From the NCBI GenBank assembly GCA_020431825.1, contig JAGQHN010000045.1, positions 1 through 35,849 on the forward strand: a stretch of DNA of 35,849 nucleotides, given 5' to 3'. Both the position numbers and the translations under genes were made by a program. The DNA comes from Trueperaceae bacterium. Its GTDB lineage: Bacteria > Deinococcota > Deinococci > Deinococcales > Trueperaceae. Below the pieces are notes generated by a model that saw nothing but the letters and a program-made list of their open reading frames with translations, did not search any database and was not told the DNA's origin. Shown in pieces: positions 25,211 to 34,120 of the stretch (its first letter is position 1; each line of letters opens with the position of its first letter).

Positions 25211-26185
25211 TTATTTTCTTAGAGCAGTAAAGATGACAATGAGAAGTACCAGATAAAGTGAACCCAAAATCCACAGGCGGTATGGATACCATGCCTGGCG
25301 TTTCATTTTTGAAACGGTATCTTGCCTCGGATAAACATCTTCGATCATTCTTATGCCTGTCATGGTAGGACTAATAGTTACTGACTGCGGTTCTGCCGCA
25401 TGCTCACTCGGCAGCGAATAAGGTTTTGACTGCTTTTCCACCTGCTCAATTTCAAGAACAACAGCCGTTATATTGTCCGGACTGCCGCGACCATTGGCTT
25501 CGCTGATTAAGGTTTGTACAGCCTCTTCAAAACCATTTTGCATGACAATATCAAGAAGTTGCTCATCGGAGAGCAGCATGCTTATGCCATCACTGCAAAG
25601 TAAGAGTCTGTCGCCCGCCTGAACCTCAAAGTGAAAAATGTCCAGTTTTACCTCGGCTGATGAACCAAGCGCATTGGTAATGACATTGCGCAGTCGGTGC
25701 TTTTTTGCTTCCTGCTCACTTAATACGCCTTGTCTTACACGTTCTGCAACCCAACTATGATCGTAAGTAAGTTGCCGAATGCTGTTATCGCGAATAAGAT
25801 AGGCCCTCGAGTCTCCCACATGACCAATAAGTCCCACCTGATCATCTATGAGTACTGTTGTTAAGGTCGTCCCCATTCCCTCATGATCTGGGTTGTCCTG
25901 AGCATAATCAAAAATTTCGATATTCGCAGCTTGGACGGCTTTGGCTAATGCGGTGGGTGGGTGATTTTTGCGCTTGAGTAATTCCCTGCGCAAAATCTCA
26001 ATGGCTTTTTGACTGGCTACTTCACCTGTCTTATGACCGCCCATACCATCTGCCACGGCGGCCAAATAATAGCTATCGAGTTCGCCAACAAAGAATGAAT
26101 CCTGATTAATGGCTCGTACGGCACCCGTTTCGCTAGCGCCACTAAAACGGACCTTGGTTTCACGTTGATCTTGCAAAACAGGCAT
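25211..26185 (-). CDS. PP2C-type Ser/Thr protein phosphatase with C-terminal membrane anchor
   Basis: 324 residues. PP2C motifs in order: RAINQDSFF, AVADGMGGHKTGE (metal-binding Asp), GMGTTLTTVLI, GHVGDSRAYLI, LLLCSDGISMLL and GSPDNITAVVLE. The catalytic domain ends near 240. A linker of about 60 residues leads to a C-terminal TM (LWILGSLYLVLLIVIFTAL), placing the catalytic domain on the cytosolic face. Such enzymes (PrpC/Stp type) reverse Ser/Thr kinase signalling; no kinase gene lies in the window. TAAACT sits 8 nt before ATG with no good Shine-Dalgarno. A pair of 17-nt motifs lies 132-171 nt upstream. Confidence 0.9.
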   Translation of the reverse strand: MPVLQDQRETKVRFSGASETGAVRAINQDSFFVGELDSYYLAAVADGMGGHKTGEVASQKAIEILRRELLKRKNHPPTALAKAVQAANIEIFDYAQDNPDHEGMGTTLTTVLIDDQVGLIGHVGDSRAYLIRDNSIRQLTYDHSWVAERVRQGVLSEQEAKKHRLRNVITNALGSSAEVKLDIFHFEVQAGDRLLLCSDGISMLLSDEQLLDIVMQNGFEEAVQTLISEANGRGSPDNITAVVLEIEQVEKQSKPYSLPSEHAAEPQSVTISPTMTGIRMIEDVYPRQDTVSKMKRQAWYPYRLWILGSLYLVLLIVIFTALRK

Positions 26186-26568
26186 TAGCCTATAGTTTAA
26201 CGAAGTTTAGGCCTTCTTCGTATACTTGAAAATGCACATTTGACAGTTTCTGGTCGTAATTTGCAGGTTTAGGACGTCGTTTACTGACAATTTTGAAGAT
26301 CTGGAGGGGAAATAAGGGTGGTGGTATCCTCCTGAAACTTGTGGTGGAATTATCCTGACAGTTAGCAAGTCTGGCGTTAACTTTAAAGTATCTGTCAAAA
26401 TTATCCTTTCACTCGAACCATTTCCCTGACCATCTGTTTGCCTTGTACCCCTACCGAAGTAAGGAGTTAGCTTAGTTAAACCCCTTTCAGCATGGGTGCA
26501 AAACCTCTTAACGTTTTCATGAATAATGCACAGTAAACTCTTTGGTTTATTGAGCTAATGTCGTTGCC
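26186..26568. other. Intergenic region upstream of the PP2C gene
   Basis: Holds the PP2C -10-like box (26194-26199), the second pair of 17-nt motifs (26317-26356) and a partial third copy (GGATAATTTT near 26399). Its 63-codon open frame runs through the repeats and is not convincing. No clear terminator follows rel. Confidence 0.4.
26317..26356 (-). repeat. Tandem pair of a 17-nt motif, locus 2
   Basis: Minus-sense copies AGGAGGATACCACCACC (26333-26317) and AGGATAATTCCACCAC (26356-26341), offset 24 bp, same orientation. It matches the pair at 18433-18472 in sequence, spacing and orientation relative to the downstream minus-strand gene. Confidence 0.6.
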
Positions 26569-28815
26569 TTAAGCTTTTATACCCGGTCTGCTGCGGTAGA
26601 CCGTGGTGACATCTGGAATTTTTGCCATAGTGTCTTTAATATGCTGGATTTCGGTGTGATCTCTGACATCAATGCGGAAATGAATACGTGCGGTGCTACT
26701 ATCCTGAACATCGGCTGAGACGCGGCTAGCACTCTTGTTCATCTCGGCCAGGATGTGCAAGACATCTTTTAATAGGCCAGGTCGGTCAATGGCAATAACC
26801 TCAAAGTCAACAGGAAAAGCTTCATCGTGCGGGACATCCCAGCTCACATTGACAAAGCGCTCATGCTGAGTTTGCATAAGGTGTTTGACATTGGGACAGT
26901 CGATGCGGTGTACGCTAATTCCTCTGCCTCTGGTTATATAACCAATGATATCGTCGCCCCTTACGGGTGAGCAGCACTGTGCCAGATTAGCTGGCGCATC
27001 AATCCCATCAACAAAAATGCCATTTAGCCCCCTTTTTGGTTGTGCGGGCGTTTTACGCTGAGGACGCTGCTCCACCGTTTCTGGCGCTAAAAATTCAACG
27101 ACTTGCCTTGGCATAAGCCGTTTGCTGTCAAGCGCGAGAAAGAGATCATCGGCAGTATCTGCGTGTAAAAGCTGTTGACTGACGGACTCGAGCTTATGCT
27201 TGGTCATATTGCTTGCAACGGGCAGATTTTTCCGTCTCAGGGCACGTTCTAACATGCGTTTGCCATTTTCAAGCTGTTCTTGCCTTTCTTGCTGCCTGAA
27301 ATAATGGCGTATTTTTTGTTTGGCACTTCTTGTTACTGCCAGGTTGAGCCAGTCATTGCTTGGTCCATACTGGGTACTGCGGTTGGTCAAAATTTCGACC
27401 CGATCACCGGTTTGCAGGGCGTAGTTTAGAGGAACAATATTGCCATTCACCCGTGCCCCAATGCAGCGGTGACCCACCTGTGTGTGAACCTGATAGGCGA
27501 AATCTATGGGAGTTGAGCCTCGAGGTAAATTGAGCACATCTCCAGCTGGGGTAAACACCAAAACGCGCTCGGACAAGAGGTCAGACTTAACGGTTTCGAC
27601 AAAAGCACCCGCACTATCAACTGATTCATTGACGTCAAGCAGTTGTTTCATCCACTCGAGCCGTTTTTCTATTTCGCGGGTGTCAACCAGGCCCTGCTTG
27701 TAAGCCCAGTGTGCTGCCACCCCATACTCAGCGACTTCGTGCATTCGCCGGGTGCGAATCTGGACTTCGATGGGTTGCCCTTGCAATCCAATAACGGTTG
27801 TGTGCAAAGACTGGTAGCCATTGGGCTTTGGTACGGCTACATAGTCCTTAAAGCGACCAGGAATGGGTGTCCATAAGCTATGAACGATGCCCAGCGCCCG
27901 GTAGCAAACAGCCTTTTCTTGCTCATCACTGATTTCCCCATTTTGCTCAGGTGTATCAATAATCGTACGAATGGCCATCAGGTCAAAAATCTGATCTATA
28001 TTTTTATTGTCTCTGACCATCTTGCGGTGAATGCTGTAAAGATGCTTGCTGCGCCCATAGACCTCAAACTTCAAGCCTTCTTGCTTGAGCCTTTTTTCGA
28101 GCAGTTCAATAGCGCCATTTACATACGCCTGCCGCTCTGCATGGCGCAAACGGACCTGCCTTTGGAGTGCAGTGTAGCGTTCAGGCTCGAGGTAAGAAAA
28201 GCTCAGATCCTCGAGTTCATTTTGAATATGGCTGATGCCTAAACGGTGTGCCAGAGGTGCAAAGATTTCCAGCGTTTCTCTGGCTATTTTTTGTTGTTTG
28301 GCCTCGGGCATGAACTCGAGGGTGCGCATATTGTGCAAGCGGTCGGCAAGTTTGACCAGGATGATTCTGACATCATTGACCATGGCCAGTAACATTTGCC
28401 TCAGGTTTTCTGATTGCTCATCCTCGTAAACTCTGACGGTAAGCTTGCTTATTTTGGTTTCGCCTTCAACAATTTGCCGAACTCTGACCCCAAATTTTTC
28501 TTCGATTTCCTCAAAGCTAACTTCGGTGTCCTCTACCGTATCATGTAAGAGCCCTGCCATCAGGGCATCAGCATCAAGATGCATGTCGGCTAGTATTTCA
28601 GCCACAGCAACTACGTGATTTACAAAAGGTTCGCCCGAGCGGCGCTTGACGCCTTTATGGGCTTCATAAGCAAGATGATACGCCTCTGTCAGTTTAGCCA
28701 GATCGGCAGGCTCGAGGTAACTGACTTTTTGGGCTAGGCTGATGGGCAGGTCGGTCATAGACTGAGGCTCAAGTTTAGCATCCGGCAGGGTTAAAGAAAG
28801 CTTATCTGAGAGCAT
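26569..28815 (-). CDS. rel: Bifunctional (p)ppGpp synthetase/hydrolase Rel
   Basis: 748 residues, the full long-RSH layout. The N-terminal HD hydrolase has His67, His91-Asp92 and Glu95-Asp96 (GLLHDTVEDT), so hydrolase activity is expected. The synthetase domain follows with YGRSKHLYSI, FKDYVAVPKPNGYQSLHTTV and EVQIRTRRMHEVAE. Then TGS (VFTPAGDVLNLPRGSTPIDF), the zinc-finger/CC region (NLAQCCSPVRGDDIIGYI) and a C-terminal ACT domain (DRPGLLKDVLHILAEMN). It makes and degrades the stringent-response alarmone on the ribosome. The start lies 3 nt after the lptG stop, in the same frame, with AAAGG upstream, so it is the last gene of the lpt operon. Calling it rel rather than spoT reflects a single bifunctional enzyme. 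Confidence 0.95.
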   Translation of the reverse strand: MLSDKLSLTLPDAKLEPQSMTDLPISLAQKVSYLEPADLAKLTEAYHLAYEAHKGVKRRSGEPFVNHVVAVAEILADMHLDADALMAGLLHDTVEDTEVSFEEIEEKFGVRVRQIVEGETKISKLTVRVYEDEQSENLRQMLLAMVNDVRIILVKLADRLHNMRTLEFMPEAKQQKIARETLEIFAPLAHRLGISHIQNELEDLSFSYLEPERYTALQRQVRLRHAERQAYVNGAIELLEKRLKQEGLKFEVYGRSKHLYSIHRKMVRDNKNIDQIFDLMAIRTIIDTPEQNGEISDEQEKAVCYRALGIVHSLWTPIPGRFKDYVAVPKPNGYQSLHTTVIGLQGQPIEVQIRTRRMHEVAEYGVAAHWAYKQGLVDTREIEKRLEWMKQLLDVNESVDSAGAFVETVKSDLLSERVLVFTPAGDVLNLPRGSTPIDFAYQVHTQVGHRCIGARVNGNIVPLNYALQTGDRVEILTNRSTQYGPSNDWLNLAVTRSAKQKIRHYFRQQERQEQLENGKRMLERALRRKNLPVASNMTKHKLESVSQQLLHADTADDLFLALDSKRLMPRQVVEFLAPETVEQRPQRKTPAQPKRGLNGIFVDGIDAPANLAQCCSPVRGDDIIGYITRGRGISVHRIDCPNVKHLMQTQHERFVNVSWDVPHDEAFPVDFEVIAIDRPGLLKDVLHILAEMNKSASRVSADVQDSSTARIHFRIDVRDHTEIQHIKDTMAKIPDVTTVYRSRPGIKA

Positions 28816-28818
28816 CGT

Positions 28819-29949
28819 TTAGGCCTTTCTGGTCCGGTATATGAGTAAATAGATTCCAATAAGGCTTAAAAGACCGTTGGATGACCAGACACCTAGCCAG
28901 ACAGGAACCGTTCCTGCCTGTGCCAATAATTGCCCAACTGTAAACAGGACGTACCACACCAGCGTTACAATGAGAGATAAACCAAAGGCAACGCCACGGT
29001 TCGCCGCGTAAAGCAAGCTTAGTGGGACAGCAATTAAAAGCAAGCTCAGGTTGGCAAAGGGCTCGGCGATTTTCCGCTGGAACAGGACTTGTGCCTGTCG
29101 CCTTTCCGTTTCGCTTAAGCTAGCATTGCGTGAATCATCAAGGGCTTCAGAAATCGAGCGGCTATCTTCAAATCCGCCCTGGCTAAAGCGGGTAATCAGA
29201 TCGTCATAAGACTCAGAAGTGGTAATGACCAGGCTATTGTCGGCGTTTGCAGGGTGATTATGATTAAGAATAAACGCTTTCAGGCGTTCGTCATTTGAGG
29301 GAAAGTCTTTATTGAGACTGGAAAAATCTACCACATCGAGCTGATAATCAAAAAGCTCGAGGCCATTTTCAACAAATCTTGCCCGTTCTGCAAAAATCAC
29401 CGTTTGTTTTTGCCCATCCCAGGATTGTATGCGTACGTTATTTAGCTCGTCTGTTGCGCGGTCAGCTGAAGCGAAGTAGAGTTTATAACCACTCAGCGAA
29501 ATATCTTGAGCGGCAAGTCGCCACAGGCCGCTACCACCTCCTGTGGTGAGTTGCCAGTACATGCTGCCTACCTTAGCGTTGGTCTCGGGTAGTACTCGCT
29601 CATTCATGACGAGTGCGGCAGCAGTGAGTAATGCCCCTATATAGACAAAAATCATCGATGCCCGGCGAAAAGAAATGCCACCTGCCTGTATGGCCTGAAG
29701 TTCATTGCTGGTAGCCATGCGGCCGAAAGTCAAAATGACCGATAGCACAAGTGCGATTGGCAATGTTTGCACAAGTGCAAAGGGCATTTGCAGGAGTAAC
29801 CAGAGAAATAGTTTGGCTAGTGGCGTGCCCACTACCCACTGAAGTCTTGGCAAGGTAACGCTGATTACTGCCAGACTGCTATAGAGTAAAAGCCCAAAAA
29901 GCAAAGCACCAATAGCTTGACCGAATAAGTAGCGATCAAGTTTTTTCAT
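28819..29949 (-). CDS. lptG: LptF/LptG-family permease (YjgP/YjgQ)
   Basis: 376 residues with the LptF/G plan: three N-terminal TMs (LFGQAIGALLFGLLLYSSLA; LPIALVLSVILTFGRMATSNEL; SMIFVYIGALLTAAALVMNE), a periplasmic beta-jellyroll (about 120-260, e.g. SGYKLYFASADRATDELNNV) and three C-terminal TMs. GRMATSNELQAIQAGG is the conserved coupling segment that contacts the LptB ATPase. In LPS-bearing bacteria LptF and LptG extract lipopolysaccharide from the inner membrane. Only one is here, and lptB is not in the window. The F versus G assignment is not certain. It follows the lptD homologue after 219 nt and precedes rel by 3 nt. Confidence 0.86.
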   Translation of the reverse strand: MKKLDRYLFGQAIGALLFGLLLYSSLAVISVTLPRLQWVVGTPLAKLFLWLLLQMPFALVQTLPIALVLSVILTFGRMATSNELQAIQAGGISFRRASMIFVYIGALLTAAALVMNERVLPETNAKVGSMYWQLTTGGGSGLWRLAAQDISLSGYKLYFASADRATDELNNVRIQSWDGQKQTVIFAERARFVENGLELFDYQLDVVDFSSLNKDFPSNDERLKAFILNHNHPANADNSLVITTSESYDDLITRFSQGGFEDSRSISEALDDSRNASLSETERRQAQVLFQRKIAEPFANLSLLLIAVPLSLLYAANRGVAFGLSLIVTLVWYVLFTVGQLLAQAGTVPVWLGVWSSNGLLSLIGIYLLIYRTRKA

Positions 29950-30168
29950 CAGCTGCCTACCTTAACACTTTTGTCGCTAATCAATTCTTTTTTTAAACGC
30001 AATTGGGCAAGGAAAATAAAGTATAAGTTAGTCAAGCTAAAGCTCTTAAGGGTGTTCGTGACAGGTAAAGATAGATACTGATACCTGCTCAAAGCAAAAA
30101 AGTTAGTGCTGGAAGAACAGTTTCGTATTGATTGATCCTCACAGCTCCAAGACCCAAACCTTAATACT

Positions 30169-32088
30169 CTATTCAAAACGAACCCCAAAGCTAGTCGCAA
30201 ATTGATTGTTGTACTGTTTGTAACCAACATCCAGAATGCCGCAGCAGGTCGTCCAGCTAAGGTTTAAACCATGTCCGCTAATTCGCGGCAATTCTCCACT
30301 GGTTAAACTGGGCATGATGTCCATAGCTATAAAAGGTCGCAGAGCAACATTTCCAAGACTAAGAGGAAAGCCACTGCTAAATTCCCAGGAATCTAGGCTC
30401 GAGTCACGCAAATCAAAGCGTAGCTTTGAACCAAGCTCGAGTTCTTCATACTCGAGGCGCAGTCCGGTATCAAGGTAGGCGTCGGTAAGGGCACTGTAGT
30501 TTGGGTTGAGAAGGCCTTCTAGGTGACTATCTAAATAGGGAGAAAGCGACCAGTTTGTGCTCTGGTATTTAAGCTGTGCCGTGAGTGCCAGGTCAGAAAA
30601 GGCCGTGAAGCCAGGAAGATCAGCCAGGAGATCATAGCTACTGCGGAAGCTGATCGACTCGCTCCACTCTGGTGAAAGGCGTTCTGCTGAGCTAAAGTTA
30701 AAACTTAAGGTATTTGAAGGACTTAACCTATCTATTTTGCTGCTAAAAGGTGAGCCACTATTGGTCCACTGACGATTGTAAGCGATTAATACGGAAGTCT
30801 TGGGACTGAGGTTTTTACGCCACTGAAGATTTAGATTTACGCCGTACTGCTGAACCGGGAAACTAGGATAGAAAATTTCCTGACCCTCGAGACTGCTACT
30901 AAGCTGACCCCAATCGCGGTTGTTCAGACTATACGAAAATTTCAATTTGCCACCGAGACGTGCAGAAGTTATGGGTGTGCTGAGGGTTTGACTCGAGGCA
31001 GCCGCAAACAGGGTAGAGCTAACCGAAGCTGAGGGTAAATTCAGATCTTTTAAAGAGTAGTTGGCAAGGAGTGACAAACTGGCATCATGGCTAAAGTCTT
31101 GCTCGAGCCAGTGCCTGTTAAGCATTGAAAAATCAGCCTTGAGCCAGGGTAAAAGTTCCTGGCGGTAAGAAAAATCAGCTTGCGGTCCAAAGATATTGTT
31201 GCCAATTGTAAAGCTTAGATTTTCTGAGGCGTAATTGGCTAAGAAAGAATTTCTTAGCGGATACTCGCTGTCAAGGCCAAAAATGCCAAACTCGAGGCTA
31301 AAATTTTTGTCTATGGCAAGTTTGGGTACGAGCACACCCAAGCCAGTCCCCCGGATATTATTGGCACTATCATCTTCGCTGTAGTCAATAGTGATAGGAA
31401 ACTGGAACTGCGCAAAAGTGTCTCTTGAGAAAGTCCGATTGCCAAGCTCAAAATCTAAAGTGCCTATTTTTAAGTGACCATTGCTAACGCTGAGCGTTTC
31501 AGAAGTATAGCTAAACCCAATTTCATCTGCTTCTATGACATAGAGGGCGTCAGTGTCACAGGTACAGGTTGTGGCAACGGCATCTTGCAAGATAAGGGTG
31601 TCCTGATTAAGGGTAGCTGTTTCACCTAAAACTCTCAGGGCTTTTGTTTTGGCTTCCACCGCTTTAAAGCTGATGTCGCCTGTCGATATTTCAAAGCGCG
31701 CTTCCGCAGCAGAACCAGCAAGTTCCTGGCCCTTCAGGTTTAAGTCATAGAGAATTAAGGTATCGCTATAGGCCTCGAGTTTTAGGGCCTGTACTTCCCA
31801 GTCAAAAACCTGTGCGTCTATTCCATCGGCTTGCATCAGGAAAGAACCATCGTCTTTAAAAAACACTGAAATCTCTGAGGATTCGACTTGCCAGCCGTCC
31901 TGGGCAATGAGGCACACCCCGTTAAAGAGGGTAAGTAGCGTGTTGTCGTTTTTAGAATTTACATCTTGAAAATAAACAATGCCCAGGCTGTCTAAAGAAA
32001 GTTCAAATGCACCTTCGGTATCTTTACAGCTAAGTGCAAAGACTGGGGTACTCAGTGCTAAATAGGCTAGAAGAAAAAAGATGCGCAC
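30169..32088 (-). CDS. lptD: LptD-like outer-membrane beta-barrel (OstA family)
   Basis: 639 residues from GTG 32088. Signal peptide MRIFFLLAYLALSTPVFALS, an N-terminal OstA-like beta-jellyroll (about 22-230), then a long barrel of alternating strands. Consecutive Cys615-Cys616 near the end (TTCCGILDVGY) match the LptD disulphide pair, with partner Cys residues at 21 and in TTCTCD. The end SFGVRFE is close to a barrel-signature aromatic finish. LptD puts LPS into the outer leaflet; Deinococcota are considered LPS-free, so the cargo is unknown. The gene follows lptA by TAA-AAC-GTG in the same frame. No Shine-Dalgarno, so coupling is likely. Shorter than the ~780 residues of E. coli LptD. Confidence 0.84.
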   Translation of the reverse strand: MRIFFLLAYLALSTPVFALSCKDTEGAFELSLDSLGIVYFQDVNSKNDNTLLTLFNGVCLIAQDGWQVESSEISVFFKDDGSFLMQADGIDAQVFDWEVQALKLEAYSDTLILYDLNLKGQELAGSAAEARFEISTGDISFKAVEAKTKALRVLGETATLNQDTLILQDAVATTCTCDTDALYVIEADEIGFSYTSETLSVSNGHLKIGTLDFELGNRTFSRDTFAQFQFPITIDYSEDDSANNIRGTGLGVLVPKLAIDKNFSLEFGIFGLDSEYPLRNSFLANYASENLSFTIGNNIFGPQADFSYRQELLPWLKADFSMLNRHWLEQDFSHDASLSLLANYSLKDLNLPSASVSSTLFAAASSQTLSTPITSARLGGKLKFSYSLNNRDWGQLSSSLEGQEIFYPSFPVQQYGVNLNLQWRKNLSPKTSVLIAYNRQWTNSGSPFSSKIDRLSPSNTLSFNFSSAERLSPEWSESISFRSSYDLLADLPGFTAFSDLALTAQLKYQSTNWSLSPYLDSHLEGLLNPNYSALTDAYLDTGLRLEYEELELGSKLRFDLRDSSLDSWEFSSGFPLSLGNVALRPFIAMDIMPSLTSGELPRISGHGLNLSWTTCCGILDVGYKQYNNQFATSFGVRFE

Positions 32089-32091
32089 GTT

Positions 32092-32763
32092 TTAAGGGTT
32101 TAAATAAGGGCCTAAACTTTCTAAAAGTCCCTGATCAATAACGCTCGAGGCCTGGTAGTTCACTGTGCCATCGCCATTGTCAATGGGACTGAGTTGCAGG
32201 TTTTTGTCACTGCTTTCCTGTTTGAGTACCAGAGGGCCGTTCACATAGGAAAAAGGGCTCAGGATAAGTCCAAAGCCTGTTTTTAAATTGATAACCAAAG
32301 AACTCGAGCTAAAATTGGGGTCATCACTTTGAACATTACCGCTTAGTTTGGCGATATCCGGTCCAAGATGAATGATGATACTGTCGGCGGTCACAACGAG
32401 ATTCTTATAGTTTAAAGTTACCGCTTCTGCCCTTAAGGTTTGTTCTGGAATAGTAATAAGCATATGAGGGCTTTGCAAAGAACCAAATTCGCCCTGCACA
32501 TCAGCACCCATAGCCTCTATATAAGTACCTTCCTGATAGGTAATATTTGTTCCGGTCAGGCTTAGTTTGGCGGTTTCATCTATGATTTTTCCGCCATCAG
32601 GCAGATAGGTTGTATTGGTAGCGATATCAAAAGTTTGCTGACCCGCACTTTCAACAGTGAGGGCTGCAAAGCTCTGTGCCCCTGCAAGGCTAAATGGCAA
32701 TAAAATAAGCACCAGGTTTGCCATATATTTTTTGAACTGGCAAAGCGAAAAATGTGTCTTCAT
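32092..32763 (-). CDS. lptA: LptA/LptC-like periplasmic OstA-domain protein
   Basis: 223 residues. A signal peptide (ANLVLILLPFSLAGAQS) starts from ATG 32763 or the internal Met14. The mature part is a repeated beta-strand OstA fold: VESAGQQTFDIATNTTYLPD, KLSLTGTNITYQEG, LRAEAVTLNYKNLVVTADSI and IAKLSGNVQSDD, the LSGNV phrase being typical of LptA. LptA subunits form the bridge between inner and outer membranes. First gene of lptA-lptD-lptG-rel. AAAGGA lies about 10 nt before ATG. LptC is the alternative, but there is no N-terminal anchor beyond the signal. Confidence 0.75.
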   Translation of the reverse strand: MKTHFSLCQFKKYMANLVLILLPFSLAGAQSFAALTVESAGQQTFDIATNTTYLPDGGKIIDETAKLSLTGTNITYQEGTYIEAMGADVQGEFGSLQSPHMLITIPEQTLRAEAVTLNYKNLVVTADSIIIHLGPDIAKLSGNVQSDDPNFSSSSLVINLKTGFGLILSPFSYVNGPLVLKQESSDKNLQLSPIDNGDGTVNYQASSVIDQGLLESLGPYLNP

Positions 32764-32825
32764 TACTCTGATATCCTTTGTAGTTGGGTTTTAGATCTTT
32801 CTGGTACAAGGCAATAATAAAGCTC

Positions 32826-32865
32826 GAGGGGCACAAACTTCATTGGCTAAGTTTACGTGCCCCTC
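32826..32865 (-). terminator. Probable terminator after the M16 peptidase genes
   Basis: GAGGGGCAC (32826-32834) and GTGCCCCTC (32857-32865) pair perfectly; an inner AAACTT/AAGTTT extends the stem across a 2-nt bulge. In the minus sense it is followed by GAGCTTTATTATT. A CTCGAG overlaps its foot (32823-32828). It separates the M16 unit from lptA. Confidence 0.65.
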
Positions 32866-32899
32866 ATATGAAAATCCTGTGGGATAATTCATCAGAGCT

Positions 32900-34120
32900 T
32901 TAAGGTGTTAGGGTGTATGTAAATAAGTTTGAAAACGGCTTTCTTGCCAGCAACTCAAGGGCAGACTCGAGCCTGGTGGCAAAAATCTTTTCGACCAGCT
33001 CATCGACACTCTGATAGTCATTGCCATATAAAAAGTTAGGGCCAAGCGACATGAGTCTTCCGTAAGGTGTCTCAGCTCTTAGCGTAAGGCTCGTTGCCAG
33101 CTTACGCTGCGCTCTTTCCCATTCTTCTGCTAGCAAACCATTTGTCTCAACATCAAGTAGAGTATCTATGAAAATACGCGTTACCTCAGCGAGTCGCTCG
33201 GGTTCTGCCGATAAATACCCCTGATACACCCCTAAACCATCGTTGCTATCATGGTAAAAGTAGGCGTTATCTACCAGCCCCTTATCTAATAAAGCCCAGT
33301 AAAGTCGGCTGCCACTGCTATCGCCAATGCAGTTGGACAATAAGAAAGCAGCGTAACGCGCTTCATCTTGAGCGCTTAAGCCAGGGGCATAAAAAGCAAC
33401 GTGAGCGCGCTTGAGTTTCTCATCCTGCCTGGTCATTTCGCCCAGGCTAGGTTTAAAACCAGGAAAACGTCGTTCGGTGACTTGAGCTTTCCATGATTGA
33501 CTTAATTCATTGACCAGATTAAGCATTGCCTGCCAGTCATAATTACCTGAGAGGCTTAGAACCATGTTATTTGGAGCATAACGTTTATCAAAGTAGGCCT
33601 GCATTTGCTCACGACTTAATGCTGAAATGCTCTCGTTGCTGCCTAAAACAGAATTTCCAAGAGGGTGATGATCAAAAAACTGGGCATTGCCAAGCTCAAA
33701 AACTTTGAAATTAGGCCGATCCTCATACATGGCGATTTCTTCCAGGATAACTTTTTTCTCCATGTCAAAATCGCTTTGCCTCAAGACGGGCCGCATCATA
33801 TCCGTTAGGAGCTCGAGCATTGCTTCGCCCCGTTCAGCGACTACGGTTGCGTGGTAAACCGTGCGTTCCTCATTGGTATAGGCGTTGTTATTGGCTCCAA
33901 GCTCATCAAATTCCCGGTTGATATCTTCGGCACTGCGTTTGTCAGAGCCTTTAAAAAGCATATGCTCTAAAAAGTGAGACACCCCTGCAAGTTCGGGTGT
34001 TTCATCCCTCGAGCCCGTATTGACAAAGTAGCCAGCGGCAAAACTTTGAGCATGAGGATTGTGCTCACCAATAATGGTTAGGCCATTGTCCAGAACTGTT
34101 TTTTGAAAGCTGATGCTCAT
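32900..34120 (-). CDS. M16 zinc peptidase, catalytic subunit
   Basis: 406 residues. The inverted zinc motif is complete: His49-x-x-Glu52-His53 (SHFLEHMLFKGS) and the third ligand Glu near 127-128 (VILEEIAMYEDRP), at the usual 74-76 spacing. The rest matches the M16 two-lobe fold (NNAYTNEERTVYHATV, NMVLSLSGNY, LSNCIGDSSGSRLYWALLDK). The C-terminal lobe lacks the usual Tyr of the R/Y pair. It overlaps the preceding M16 gene by ATGA and has the complementary defect, so the two products very likely form an obligate heterodimer that degrades peptides or processes proteins. No signal peptide: a cytosolic enzyme unless exported by another route. Confidence 0.92.
   Translation of the reverse strand: MSISFQKTVLDNGLTIIGEHNPHAQSFAAGYFVNTGSRDETPELAGVSHFLEHMLFKGSDKRSAEDINREFDELGANNNAYTNEERTVYHATVVAERGEAMLELLTDMMRPVLRQSDFDMEKKVILEEIAMYEDRPNFKVFELGNAQFFDHHPLGNSVLGSNESISALSREQMQAYFDKRYAPNNMVLSLSGNYDWQAMLNLVNELSQSWKAQVTERRFPGFKPSLGEMTRQDEKLKRAHVAFYAPGLSAQDEARYAAFLLSNCIGDSSGSRLYWALLDKGLVDNAYFYHDSNDGLGVYQGYLSAEPERLAEVTRIFIDTLLDVETNGLLAEEWERAQRKLATSLTLRAETPYGRLMSLGPNFLYGNDYQSVDELVEKIFATRLESALELLARKPFSNLFTYTLTP

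Noticed and set aside
26207..26398. 63-codon minus-strand open frame upstream of the PP2C gene
   Set aside because: Runs through the 17-nt repeats, with no Shine-Dalgarno and no protein-like pattern.
18433..26410. 17-nt motif copies as a CRISPR array
   Set aside because: Only two full copies at each of two loci, imperfect, with ~6-nt gaps; no spacers or cas genes.
29949..30230. 93-codon open frame between lptD and lptG
   Set aside because: Overlaps the lptD C-terminus out of frame; the composition is not coding-like.
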